A DNA stretch of 30,031 nucleotides from an uncultured Corynebacterium sp. (lineage in GTDB: Bacteria; Actinomycetota; Actinomycetes; Mycobacteriales; Mycobacteriaceae): the NCBI RefSeq assembly GCF_937999985.1, contig NZ_CALLDG010000196.1, forward strand, positions 1 to 30,031. The letters are read 5' to 3'. Of this stretch, positions 5,851-14,800 are shown one piece after another (the stretch's first letter is position 1; each line of letters starts with the position of its first letter). The notes beneath the pieces were generated by a model. It made no database searches, was not told the DNA's origin, and saw only the letters and a program-made list of their open reading frames with translations. The position numbers and the translations under genes are program-made.

Positions 5851-7833
5851 CTACTCCTTCACGAAAGTGATTACGTTGGACGCCGTACCGGACGATGGGG
5901 CGGACGATGCTACCCGTAGCTCAAAATCGCCCTTCGCCAACGGCTGCACCGCACTATCCACATAGCTTTTATCCGCTTTATCTCGAACCGCGCCGTCCAC
6001 ATAGGCTTTATTAGCCGCGTGATGCTGGTCTGTCACAGCCACGGACTGAATCCAAATAGACCCGTCCGTACCCGTCTTCACCAACTGGTTTGCCGATCCC
6101 CTGCGGGTGATCTTGTTTGCCTCAGTACCCACCGCATTAGCCGCCAGCCCCTGCACCTCCGCGACGCTCTTACGCGCCTCCAAATCCGGCGACAACGGGG
6201 ATAGCATAATGTCCCCCACCATCAGCTGCGCGTTACGCTCTTTACCACGCGAATGGTTCGGATACCACCGGCCAACAACCAGCTTCGACGCGGACGGTCT
6301 GAACCTAATCACCGTCTCCCATAGCGTCCACTCCGTCGGCACCTCCGCATCGCCAATGAAATAGCTTGCATCGCTCGCGCCAATAGTGCCGGACTCCACG
6401 CTCAAGGTCTGCGCGCCCAGATCGCCGTGTTTCCGCACTTCAAGATAGGTTTTCTGTCCCGGCTTATCGGACTTAATCCACACCGCAAAGTAGTAGGGTA
6501 CACCTGGGGTTACGCGGAACGCCCGCTCACTAAAAACAGTGTTCTTCGTCATCGTGTAGTACGCGCCCGGCGGAACACTACCGTCCACCGTTTTCTCCAA
6601 CCCAGACGCAACCGCCCACGCCTGCCTATCTCCCTCAAACGGGATAATCGACCCAGACAGCGGGGACACCACGCGTGGCTCGTCAGACGTGCCGCCCAAA
6701 TCGCCCGCCAGCTTAATAGACCCGAACGTCGTATCCGTAGCCTTAGATGCGTCGCCAGGATCGCCCTTATAGCCACGCGGACCTGTCAGCGACGGACTAG
6801 TCTTGCCATTAACCGTCAGCTTGTCGCCGTCCCAGGACGTAGAGGAAGCGATAGTCGCCGCCCGGTCAGCGTCGGCCTTAGCGGACGTGGCGGACGCGCT
6901 CGCCGCCTTCGCGCTACTCACCGCCTTACCCGCGTCAGCCTTCGCCGCGCTAGCGCTAGATGCCGCGACACTAGCAGACTTACCCGCCGCGTCGGCCGAT
7001 CCCTTAGCTGCGTCAGCCGACCCCGTGGCGGACTCCGCCGCGGACTGCGCCGCTAGACGGTGCTCACGAGCCACAGACGCGGACGTGGCAGACTCGCCAG
7101 CGGATGCCTTAGCCGCATCAGCAGAGCTTTTAGCCGCGCTCGCGGAATCAGTTGCAGACTGCGCGGCCGCACTAGCGGACTCACTAGCCGTTTTAGCGGA
7201 ATTAGCGAAACTAGAGGCGTCGGAACGCGACTTATCGGCGGCCTTTGCGGAACCGTCAGCAGACGTAGCGGACTCACTAGCCGCGTCAGCAGACTTGCCT
7301 GCGCTCGTCGCGGACGTGGCAGCCTTGCTGGCGTCGGCCTTGGCCGCGCTCGCGCTAGACTTGGCCGCACTCGCGGACGAAGCTGCAGCCCTGGCGGACT
7401 TGTCGGCGGCGTCAGCGGACGAGGACGCAGACTCCGCCCACCCCTCGAGCTGCCCTGCACCGCGAAACGCGGAAGCGATGCGGCCAGCCTCGTCTGCAGC
7501 CTTGCGCGCCTCTCGCGCCGCCCTCTTGACCGCGCTAACCTGCTCCGGCTCCCATTCATAGACGTTATCTAGCAGCTTGAGGAAATCTACCTTGGCCTCA
7601 TCTGGCACATCGACTCGCACATCGTGGGTTACACCGTTGCCCTGGATCGTTAGCTGCACTGGGCCAGGCTCCACATTCTCGATCGTGAAGCGCCCGCCCT
7701 TGATCTCCGCGACCTTCGGCTCGCCCGTTACAGCGAACGTGCTACCTGGGCGCAGCTTCAGTGCGCGCAGCAGCACTGTACCCTCGGTGGGCACCGAATT
7801 TACCGAGGCTAGGCTTCCGTTGATAGTAGCCAT
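5851..7833 (-). CDS. Tail fibre-like protein with long Ala/Ser-rich coiled coil
   Basis: The ATG at 7833 is preferred over the GTG one codon upstream because AGGTGG lies six bases before it; this gives 660 residues. Residues 1-100 form a beta-rich tail-binding head. Residues about 105-335 are an unusually simple sequence of A, S, K, D with repeated SASAAK/SADAA units, predicted to be a long coiled coil. A short collagen-like piece follows (TGPRGYKGDPGD, about 348-360), then a beta-sandwich-like domain of about 160 residues resembling CBM4/9-type modules (VTPGVPYYFAVWIKSDKPGQ), and a C-terminal part with the fibre motif HAANKAYVDGAV. The build is that of a trimeric fibre used for host attachment. 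Confidence 0.88.
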   Translation of the reverse strand: MATINGSLASVNSVPTEGTVLLRALKLRPGSTFAVTGEPKVAEIKGGRFTIENVEPGPVQLTIQGNGVTHDVRVDVPDEAKVDFLKLLDNVYEWEPEQVSAVKRAAREARKAADEAGRIASAFRGAGQLEGWAESASSSADAADKSARAAASSASAAKSSASAAKADASKAATSATSAGKSADAASESATSADGSAKAADKSRSDASSFANSAKTASESASAAAQSATDSASAAKSSADAAKASAGESATSASVAREHRLAAQSAAESATGSADAAKGSADAAGKSASVAASSASAAKADAGKAVSSAKAASASATSAKADADRAATIASSTSWDGDKLTVNGKTSPSLTGPRGYKGDPGDASKATDTTFGSIKLAGDLGGTSDEPRVVSPLSGSIIPFEGDRQAWAVASGLEKTVDGSVPPGAYYTMTKNTVFSERAFRVTPGVPYYFAVWIKSDKPGQKTYLEVRKHGDLGAQTLSVESGTIGASDASYFIGDAEVPTEWTLWETVIRFRPSASKLVVGRWYPNHSRGKERNAQLMVGDIMLSPLSPDLEARKSVAEVQGLAANAVGTEANKITRRGSANQLVKTGTDGSIWIQSVAVTDQHHAANKAYVDGAVRDKADKSYVDSAVQPLAKGDFELRVASSAPSSGTASNVITFVKE

Positions 7834-7850
7834 CACAAACCACCTGATTC

Positions 7851-8690
7851 CTATTCGTTCGGGACTATCTTCTGGCCGGGCTCAATCGCCCGGTTATCGT
7901 GCTTTATGGCAAAAAGGTTCGAGTACAAGGTGCCCCCTAGGAAGCGCGTATCACTGATAGCCGAGGCGCGCACACCCACGAAAACGTTCGGGCGATCTAC
8001 TACCACAGAGAACACCACAGTCGCGGTCTGCCTGCCGCCGATGATCGTCAGGTCTGTGGCGCGCAGCTCGCGCAGTAGGGAGTTAGCTGGCGGCGACTCG
8101 TTTTTAGTCCACTTATCTCGACTCACGAAAAGATGAACGTCCACCTGATCGTTAGATAGTGCGTCAATTCCACTCTTATCGTCCTTTGTGACAGTTGCGT
8201 ACACCGTCCATAGTCCGGTTTCTTCCAAAATGATGCCGCCGTCAGGGTCTACCTTCGCACCCCTCGATGGGCCAAGCTGCCCGCCAAACGGCAGGAAGCG
8301 CCACTTGTAGCCCGAAAAGACGTAGCCAGAGCTGGTGTAGACGTTAAGCGTCTGGTAGGCCGATGCGTATCCGCGCACGCCGTCCAGTAGTTCTACGCGG
8401 TCATTCAAAGTGGTCTGGTAGTCCCGCACCTCCACGCCAGCCTCTTTGACGGGGTTGAAAATGCTGCTTAAGCTGCCCGCGATCCCGCGCAGCCCCTCTT
8501 GAAAAGCTTTTCCAATACCGCCAATGATGTTCGTGAAGAAGTTCTCGCGCCCCTCACGCCACGGCAGCAGCGCCTGCGACCTGATCTCCGCCCGCGCGGA
8601 ATCTTCGGTCACAGACTGCAACGCCTTCACACTCGACGGGGTATACGCACCGCTCGGTACCGGCTTTGAATCGTCAGGGTAAACACTCAC
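7851..8690 (-). CDS. Minor tail protein (baseplate/fibre-associated)
   Basis: This 279-residue protein starts with GTG at 8690, overlapping the upstream TAG by one base (TAGTG). Residues about 55-80 are a Gly/Ile-rich amphipathic stretch (NIIGGIGKAFQEGLRGIAG); the rest is mostly beta-prone (VNVYTSSGYVFSGYKWRFL, GLWTVYATVTKD), as in tail-tip proteins. It lies between the Gp37-like hub gene and the fibre gene, where actinophages carry minor tail proteins that join hub and fibre. No catalytic motif is seen and no named family is recognised with certainty. Confidence 0.75.
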   Translation of the reverse strand: MSVYPDDSKPVPSGAYTPSSVKALQSVTEDSARAEIRSQALLPWREGRENFFTNIIGGIGKAFQEGLRGIAGSLSSIFNPVKEAGVEVRDYQTTLNDRVELLDGVRGYASAYQTLNVYTSSGYVFSGYKWRFLPFGGQLGPSRGAKVDPDGGIILEETGLWTVYATVTKDDKSGIDALSNDQVDVHLFVSRDKWTKNESPPANSLLRELRATDLTIIGGRQTATVVFSVVVDRPNVFVGVRASAISDTRFLGGTLYSNLFAIKHDNRAIEPGQKIVPNE

Positions 8691-9037
8691 TACCCCACCC
8701 CCCTATCTAGCGCCCTACGCAGCGCCTCCCTATCCTCATCAGACATGGAGTCCACCACCCGCTGCATCTCGTCAGACTCCGGCGGGTGGTCTACCCACCG
8801 GCCACCGGCTGCACCGTCGAACACGCTCACGCCGTCACCTGGCACCTCGTACCAGATTTCCTGCTTGTCACTACAGTGCCTAAAGCCAGCTAGATACAGG
8901 TGCTTAGACCACTCCCGCAGGATCGCTTCAGGCACCAACAACGGCGCGCCAATCGAGTCTCCAATATTTAGCAGCGCCCACAGGAAATGTTCGTCCGGCT
9001 TGTCCATATCGCACTTATCTTGTGTAGGTAGCCCCAT
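8690..9037 (-). CDS. Small conserved phage protein (DUF2744-like), tail region
   Basis: The protein has 115 residues. The N-terminal half contains EHFLWALLNIGDSIGAPLL (residues 16-34) and a Trp/His-rich stretch (REWSKHLYLAGFRHCSD), which resemble DUF2744-type proteins found among actinophage tail genes. That family assignment is from memory and moderate. The C-terminus is acidic and helical (SDEMQRVVDSMSDEDREALR). It starts at ATG 9037, two bases after the hub gene stop. It is probably a small structural or assembly protein; no catalytic signature is visible. Confidence 0.65.
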   Translation of the reverse strand: MGLPTQDKCDMDKPDEHFLWALLNIGDSIGAPLLVPEAILREWSKHLYLAGFRHCSDKQEIWYEVPGDGVSVFDGAAGGRWVDHPPESDEMQRVVDSMSDEDREALRRALDRGVG

Positions 9038-9039
9038 GG

Positions 9040-10704
9040 CTAAATCACTCCTAGATCATGAATCGCGCCCGTCACCTCGCGGATACGCTCAAGCGAGTGC
9101 TCCACCGGGTCTTCAACATCGTTCGGGTCGCCAACAGTAATCTCCCACTCATGCGGGGCGTCAGCGCCCCACGACAGCTTCAGCTCCTTCACCTGCTCCA
9201 CTACCGTGTAGCCATCAGGCGCGCCCGGCACCTCGCCACCGACACGATCACCGAGAAAGAAATGCCCTTCGCCGTTTTCGCCAATGAGGTATGGAGAAGC
9301 ATCACCAATCCTCATAGAGTGAGAGACTCGCTGCCTAGTGCGCCAAAACTCCGCACGAATCGCCAACAGGCTTGAGAGCGTGTAGGCCCTATCTCCGCCC
9401 GAACCGAAGTTCTCGTAATAGTGTGACCAGCCAAGTTTTCGCGTGCGTAGCGGACTCTTGACAGTCTGGAAGGCTAAGAACACGTCCTCATACAGTGGCG
9501 CGAGTAGGGCGTCAGCAGCACCGCCGAAATCAGGGATAAAGAAGTACCGCGAAGCCAAAGCGCCAGCCAGCTTGATCGACGCGCTAATCCCCTCGTTTAC
9601 TCCGGGCATAGAGTGTCCGCCGACCGTCACCTGCCCCACCGTGGCTGGCTGCCAGGTGAAGCTGGTGGACTCTGCTGTATTCTGCCCATCGCGGACGTTC
9701 GTGCGGTAGGCGATCCACGGCTTTTGTGGCGCCACACCGAGGAAGCCTGAAACCTTGTACTGCTCCGGCTCCGAGACGAACTCGAGCGCGGCGCGCGCCT
9801 CATCGACGAGGTTGTCTGCAAGCTCCAAGCCACTACGGATAAACCCGCCCGCAATAGTGCCGCCGATCGCCGTTTCGCTAAACCAGCCAGACTTGTCCAC
9901 AATGTCGATAACCAGCTGCCCCGGCCTATATAGCCCAGCGCCGAACCACGGCTGCGGGTCGCCCGGAAACCATCGGCGACACTCCACCATCAGCTGCCCG
10001 TCGCCCAATGTGGTTTCCGCCATATCCAACCAGTTCTTAAATCGGCTCACCAGCACAGTCCACTTGGAATCATCAAGCAATAGCGACGAAGGCTTGACCA
10101 CGATAGGCCACTCTTTGTAATTCAGCCCCTGCAGCCACGAGCGTGCCGACAGTGGGTCATCAGGTAGCGACCACAGATTCCCCTGCAGTCGGAACAGATT
10201 CAGGAACAACGAGAGCTTCAGGGTGTAGACCGACGGCCCAGCCAAGATGAACTGCTTCGGAAACTGCACCGCCGATGGAGTCAGCGGGTTAGACCACACC
10301 TGAATGTGGCGCAGCTCCTCCATGTCGTGCAAGAAGTTCAGGGTAACGCTACGCACCCCGTTCTCGTCCTGCTCCGTCACAGCATCAGACAGGCGACCGG
10401 TCCACCGCGCGCCGTCCTTGTCCACTCGAACATGGACGTTCTGCTTCTTACGCCGCCAATGCTCGATAACCCACTTCGCTAGGTGATGCTCATACGGCAA
10501 GACGAGCTGGCCAGCACCCACCGCATTGAGCTTCCACTCGAACGAAGCATCGTAGAAGCCAAGGCACCTAGCGACGAGCTGCCAGTCGCCATCGTAGATG
10601 TAGACCTCCGGCTCCTTGCGGCGAATATCTGCCCGCCTCATGCGACGAGACAGGGCGGCCTCGTAGATTGAGTCCAGCCTGTCCAGATCAGCGTTAGCCA
10701 CCAC
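9040..10704 (-). CDS. Minor tail protein, Gp37-like baseplate hub
   Basis: This 554-residue protein starts with GTG at 10704 (a second GTG follows immediately), preceded by GGAGGTGTA. The pattern PEVYIYDGDWQLVARCLGFY... FEWKLNAVGAGQLVLP in the first 75 residues, and later LDMAETTLGDGQLMVECRRW (about 225-245) and GGTIAGGFIRSGLELADNLV (about 282-300), matches the siphovirus ReqiPepy6 Gp37-like family, whose members resemble the hub of contractile and non-contractile baseplates. It follows the Dit-like gene, as the hub does in this phage group. It should form the trimeric tail-tip hub through which the tape measure and DNA pass. Confidence 0.85.
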   Translation of the reverse strand: MVANADLDRLDSIYEAALSRRMRRADIRRKEPEVYIYDGDWQLVARCLGFYDASFEWKLNAVGAGQLVLPYEHHLAKWVIEHWRRKKQNVHVRVDKDGARWTGRLSDAVTEQDENGVRSVTLNFLHDMEELRHIQVWSNPLTPSAVQFPKQFILAGPSVYTLKLSLFLNLFRLQGNLWSLPDDPLSARSWLQGLNYKEWPIVVKPSSLLLDDSKWTVLVSRFKNWLDMAETTLGDGQLMVECRRWFPGDPQPWFGAGLYRPGQLVIDIVDKSGWFSETAIGGTIAGGFIRSGLELADNLVDEARAALEFVSEPEQYKVSGFLGVAPQKPWIAYRTNVRDGQNTAESTSFTWQPATVGQVTVGGHSMPGVNEGISASIKLAGALASRYFFIPDFGGAADALLAPLYEDVFLAFQTVKSPLRTRKLGWSHYYENFGSGGDRAYTLSSLLAIRAEFWRTRQRVSHSMRIGDASPYLIGENGEGHFFLGDRVGGEVPGAPDGYTVVEQVKELKLSWGADAPHEWEITVGDPNDVEDPVEHSLERIREVTGAIHDLGVI

Positions 10705-10715
10705 CTACACCTCCT

Positions 10716-11846
10716 CTACTCCATACCCCACGGGCGAGACCACTTGTGATCCACCCTGACCTGAGCAGTTGCCCCGGCCATGTTGTTTGTCTGCCCCCAG
10801 GCGTTAATGAGCCGCCCGGCGATGTAGTCCACGTTCAGGAAATCCAGAATCGGGTCACCGATCTTCTGCAGCCATGGCGGGCGTTTCGGGTTGTATAGCG
10901 CCTCATGGATCACCTTCGCCACGTCTTCAGGCGTGCGCCTAAACACCTGCTCTTTGCCGAGCCTCTTCGCCCACCTAGCGATCTCGCTAGCAATCCACTC
11001 ACGCCAACCCGGCGGCAACACCACCGGCAGGTTAGGCAGCGGATCGACCGCCACCGGAATCTGCGTGGGCGCCGTGCGCGGCGGGATCGGATTCTGGAAG
11101 AACTGCCCACCCATCTCCGCCCAGAGAAGCGTGTCATCGTTGGCGGTGATCAGCTCCTCTAGCGGATCAGTATCCACCACAACCTCACGCCCGAGCGGCT
11201 GGAACGGTAGAACGATCGTGCGATCCTTCTCGTCATCCTCGCGGAACGACACGTCAGGCAGAATGAACTTCGCCGGAGCAGTTAGTACCCACTTCGGCCA
11301 CGTGGGCACATCGCCAGGGTTGCTAACCGTTACGGTGCTGCCGTACCAGTTCAGGCCGTCGAATACGTACTCGTCGCGCTCGTGCGCCGAATACCAGAAC
11401 GGGTCTTCGGCTGTAACTACAAACTCGGTCAGGCTAGCCGCGTGATAGTGCGGGTCTTTATCCCACTGATACGACGGAGCCTCGCCTAGACGCACCTTCA
11501 GGCGACGCTCGCCACTCATTGTTGAGCGCACCACCAGCTCGGACTGCTTGTCGTAGTCCAGCGCGCGACGGAAATCAGAGTCAATACGCGCCCACTCTGT
11601 CGAGGAATCCGCAAAGATCAGTACGCGCAGCACGATGTTGCGCTCCTCCATGCGGAAACCCCGATAAGTGGTGCCCGCCTGACCTGCCCGTGGCTTGAAA
11701 TGAGTCGTGGCGGGAGCGTCGAACAGGTCGCCGACACTACCCTCCACCATCACCACAGGGGAATGCGCCGAGCGTGGCCCACTGATATTCCAGATCGACC
11801 CGTCGGCACCATGGAGTGAAACATCGACCGAATCGGCAAAACCCAT
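10716..11846 (-). CDS. Distal tail (Dit-like) minor tail protein
   Basis: This is a 376-residue protein starting at ATG 11846, directly after the tape measure stop codon. Its first half has the Dit pattern: short beta strands, a middle segment YRGFRMEERNIVLRVLIFAD (about 61-80), WARIDSDFRRALDYDKQSEL, and a VTAEDPFWYS motif (about 144-153) followed by NPGDVPTWPKWVLTAPA, which in tail proteins marks the N-terminal ring domain and the start of the galectin-like domain. The C-terminal 120 residues (about 255-376) are Pro/Trp-rich and contain a helical segment. Position straight after the tape measure gene supports the call. Confidence 0.85.
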   Translation of the reverse strand: MGFADSVDVSLHGADGSIWNISGPRSAHSPVVMVEGSVGDLFDAPATTHFKPRAGQAGTTYRGFRMEERNIVLRVLIFADSSTEWARIDSDFRRALDYDKQSELVVRSTMSGERRLKVRLGEAPSYQWDKDPHYHAASLTEFVVTAEDPFWYSAHERDEYVFDGLNWYGSTVTVSNPGDVPTWPKWVLTAPAKFILPDVSFREDDEKDRTIVLPFQPLGREVVVDTDPLEELITANDDTLLWAEMGGQFFQNPIPPRTAPTQIPVAVDPLPNLPVVLPPGWREWIASEIARWAKRLGKEQVFRRTPEDVAKVIHEALYNPKRPPWLQKIGDPILDFLNVDYIAGRLINAWGQTNNMAGATAQVRVDHKWSRPWGME

Positions 11847-14800
11847 TTACCTAACCCCCTTCGCGCCTGCAGACTGTTTCGCCTGCAGCTTCCTATATTC
11901 ACTAAACGCACGCTGCGTTGAATCCACAACGATCTTGACGGACTGTCCAGGGTTGGCTGCAGCGCTAGCGGCAGCAGCAGGCGCACCAGAGGTCGCCCTA
12001 GCGATAGACGCCATACCAGCGCTAGCCAGCTGTGGTGCCGTGCGTGCCATCTCCTCTGCGGACTTCAGGGCGAGCGGAACCACGTCCCCGCCCCTCATTG
12101 TGTCCAGGATCGCCCCAGACCAGCCAGCCTCGAGCAGGTCAGCAACCGGGTTAGACTCGCCGCCATCTTCCACAACGGCCTTATTGGCCTCCAAGGCAGC
12201 CTTGACCGCCGGAACCTCCTTGAGCGCAGGCAGGCCGAACACGTTGCGCACATCTTCCAGCTGCCCCTCGATCAGCCCAGCCGCGATAGACGCGCCCACC
12301 TCGTCAGGCTTGACCTCCTCCTTCTCGGGGGTAGCCTCCGTGGACTCTGCCTCGCCGCCAGCCTCGTTGGCCTTGGAACCCTTCGCCTTCGGGTCGTCGA
12401 TCTCGACCGGCTTATCGACCTGCTTCACGCGGATACCGTTGGCGAACTTCTCGATCTCGCCGACCATTGGCTTAGCGACCTGCGCCCACTGTTCGTTCGA
12501 CAGGATCGACTTCTTGAGCGTCTGCCACTGGGCATTAGTGAACACAGGCTCCGGCTTGCCCGTCTCGTTGTGGACACGGGTCACGCCCGGCTGTAGATAA
12601 CCGCCATTGTCGTACCAGTTGTTCGCCTCCCAGAAACGACGAGCAGCCGACGGGTCACCATAGCGATCCTTGATGTACCGCGCGCCCGCGTTAGCCTGCA
12701 CAGCAGCATCTGGGTTGCGGTCAGGCAGGTACTGCTGCAGAGTGCCTGAGGACGGATTGAACTGGAACAGGCCGAACGCTCCCGAGGACGGGTTGGTCGC
12801 CGTGGTGTTCCAGCCGGACTCGCGCCCGATGATCCACTTCGCGTCCTCCCACTGCTGGCCAGTCCAGCCGTGGCGCTTGAACACTTCCTGCACCTTGGCC
12901 ATAGTGTCGCCGTTCACGCCAGACAGGTCGACGTCACTCGACCCACCACCGCCAATCGGGAGCTTAGACTTAATCCAGTCCCACATGGTCGAGGCGGCTT
13001 TCTTCAGGAACTTGCCCGGCACGGGAGCCCATGGCCCAACCTTTTCCTTGAACTTCGGCAGAGCGTCGATGACCTTGTCCCACGCGGCCTTGGCAAGCTG
13101 CGCGACCGGGTTGCCGCCGCCAGTGATACCGAAGCCCCCGGAAATGAACTCGCCAACGAAATCTCGCAGCGTGAACTGCTTCGTGAAGCTGCGGTCATCA
13201 GAGCCGAGCGCAGAGCCGCCGATCTGCACACCCTTGCCGCCGCCCGCGGACTCCATGTTGATGCCGCCCAGGGTGCCAGCCATGTGACCGCTGTTCACGC
13301 CAACAGTGACGGGGCCAGACAGGCCGGGCGACCAGCCCGGAGGGGTGCTACCCATGAAGGTGTGGGTAGTGAACAGGCGACCGCCGAACGGGCCACCATT
13401 CAGGTGGCTAGTGATCGCAGACCACAGGCCAGAACAGTCGAACGACGGGTTGCCCACACCGCCCCACTGATACGGCTTGCCATGGTGCTTACGCGCCTCC
13501 GCCTGGGTACGGCGAATCTTATCGTCCCACGTGCCACCCTTCTTGAAGGCGATAACGCCGCCCGTGTGGAAACCTGCACCCTCGCCAAGCTGACGCCTCA
13601 CGGCGTTAACCCCGCCGCTGCGCGCAGTGCGATTCATCGCTTCGACGGCTGCTGGGCCACCTATGGCGCGAGTCCATTCGGGGCGCATGATCGCCTCGCC
13701 ACCAGACAGGGCGAGCTGACCGCCCGTGGGCGAGTAGAAGGCGTGCACGTCACGGCCAGGGGTGTAGCCAGGCAGGACACCGCCCTTAGCGTATTGCGCT
13801 ACGGGGCCAAGAGGCTTGAGCTTCTTATCGTCGAGGCCGACGAATCCCGCGACCGCGTTCCATGCCTTGCGAATACCGTTATTGAAAACGGTGTCCACAA
13901 TGAACGCGACGGGCTTGCGGGCGATATTGCCGATGCGATCCCAGGTGTTCTTGATCGCGTCGACAGCGGTACTAAACCCTCTCTTAACCCAATCAAGACC
14001 AGTCCTGATCTTGCCGAACACATGGTCATTAATCCAGTTGGCGACCCTACTTAGGACTCCCGACATATCGCGCCAACGGTCGCCGATCCACTGGAAAGTG
14101 GGCTTAATGACATTGTTGTAGAGCGTCTGTAGCGCGGTCTTGAGCGCGTCCCACGCTACGCGAATGACGTTTTCCCAAATCCACTTAATCCCGGTTGCCA
14201 TGATGTTCCAACCGTTCTTAATGTGGTTAAAGATGGGCTGCAGGACGTATGTCCACATGAACTGCGCGGCGATCTTCAGAGCGTCCCACGCAGGGCGAAT
14301 AATGCCCTCCCAGTGCGCCTTCATACTCAAGGCCAGCAGGTTCCACGCACCCTTAATAAAATCGAAAACTGGTTTCAGCACACTATTCCACAGGAACTGC
14401 GCCGCGACCTTCATTGCGTCCCACGCGGGCTTAATGAGCGCATTCCACGCCCACTGGAAAACCGCAGACATGGCCTTCCACGCCAGCATGATAGGCGTGA
14501 TCAGAATGGTCAGCACGATAGCTGCCACCCACTTAGCCATAGTGGCGAACGCGCTAAGTGCGGGCTTAATGTAGGACTCCCACATATTCGACACAATGCC
14601 GCCCAGCTCCGAGAACTTCTGCGCCATCCAGTCAATAACCGGGCGTAGGAACTCCATGAACTTAGCCCAGATTTTCTTGCCGGTCTCCGTCTTCGTGAAG
14701 AACCACGTCAACGCAGCAATAGCCGCCACTACACCGGTGACAATCGCGCCGATCGGGTTAGCCTTGATGGCTAGACCAAGCCCCTTAAAGCCGCGCGCGG

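Noticed and set aside
6803..7561. 252-codon Ala-rich open frame on the plus strand opposite the fibre gene, and a second antisense frame at 7060-7572
   Set aside because: These are the mirror of the Ala/Ser simple sequence in the fibre gene; neither has a ribosome site or a family.
12870..14054. 394-codon open frame on the plus strand
   Set aside because: It lies antisense within the tape measure gene, has no recognisable domain, and is explained by the codon bias of the high-GC coding strand.
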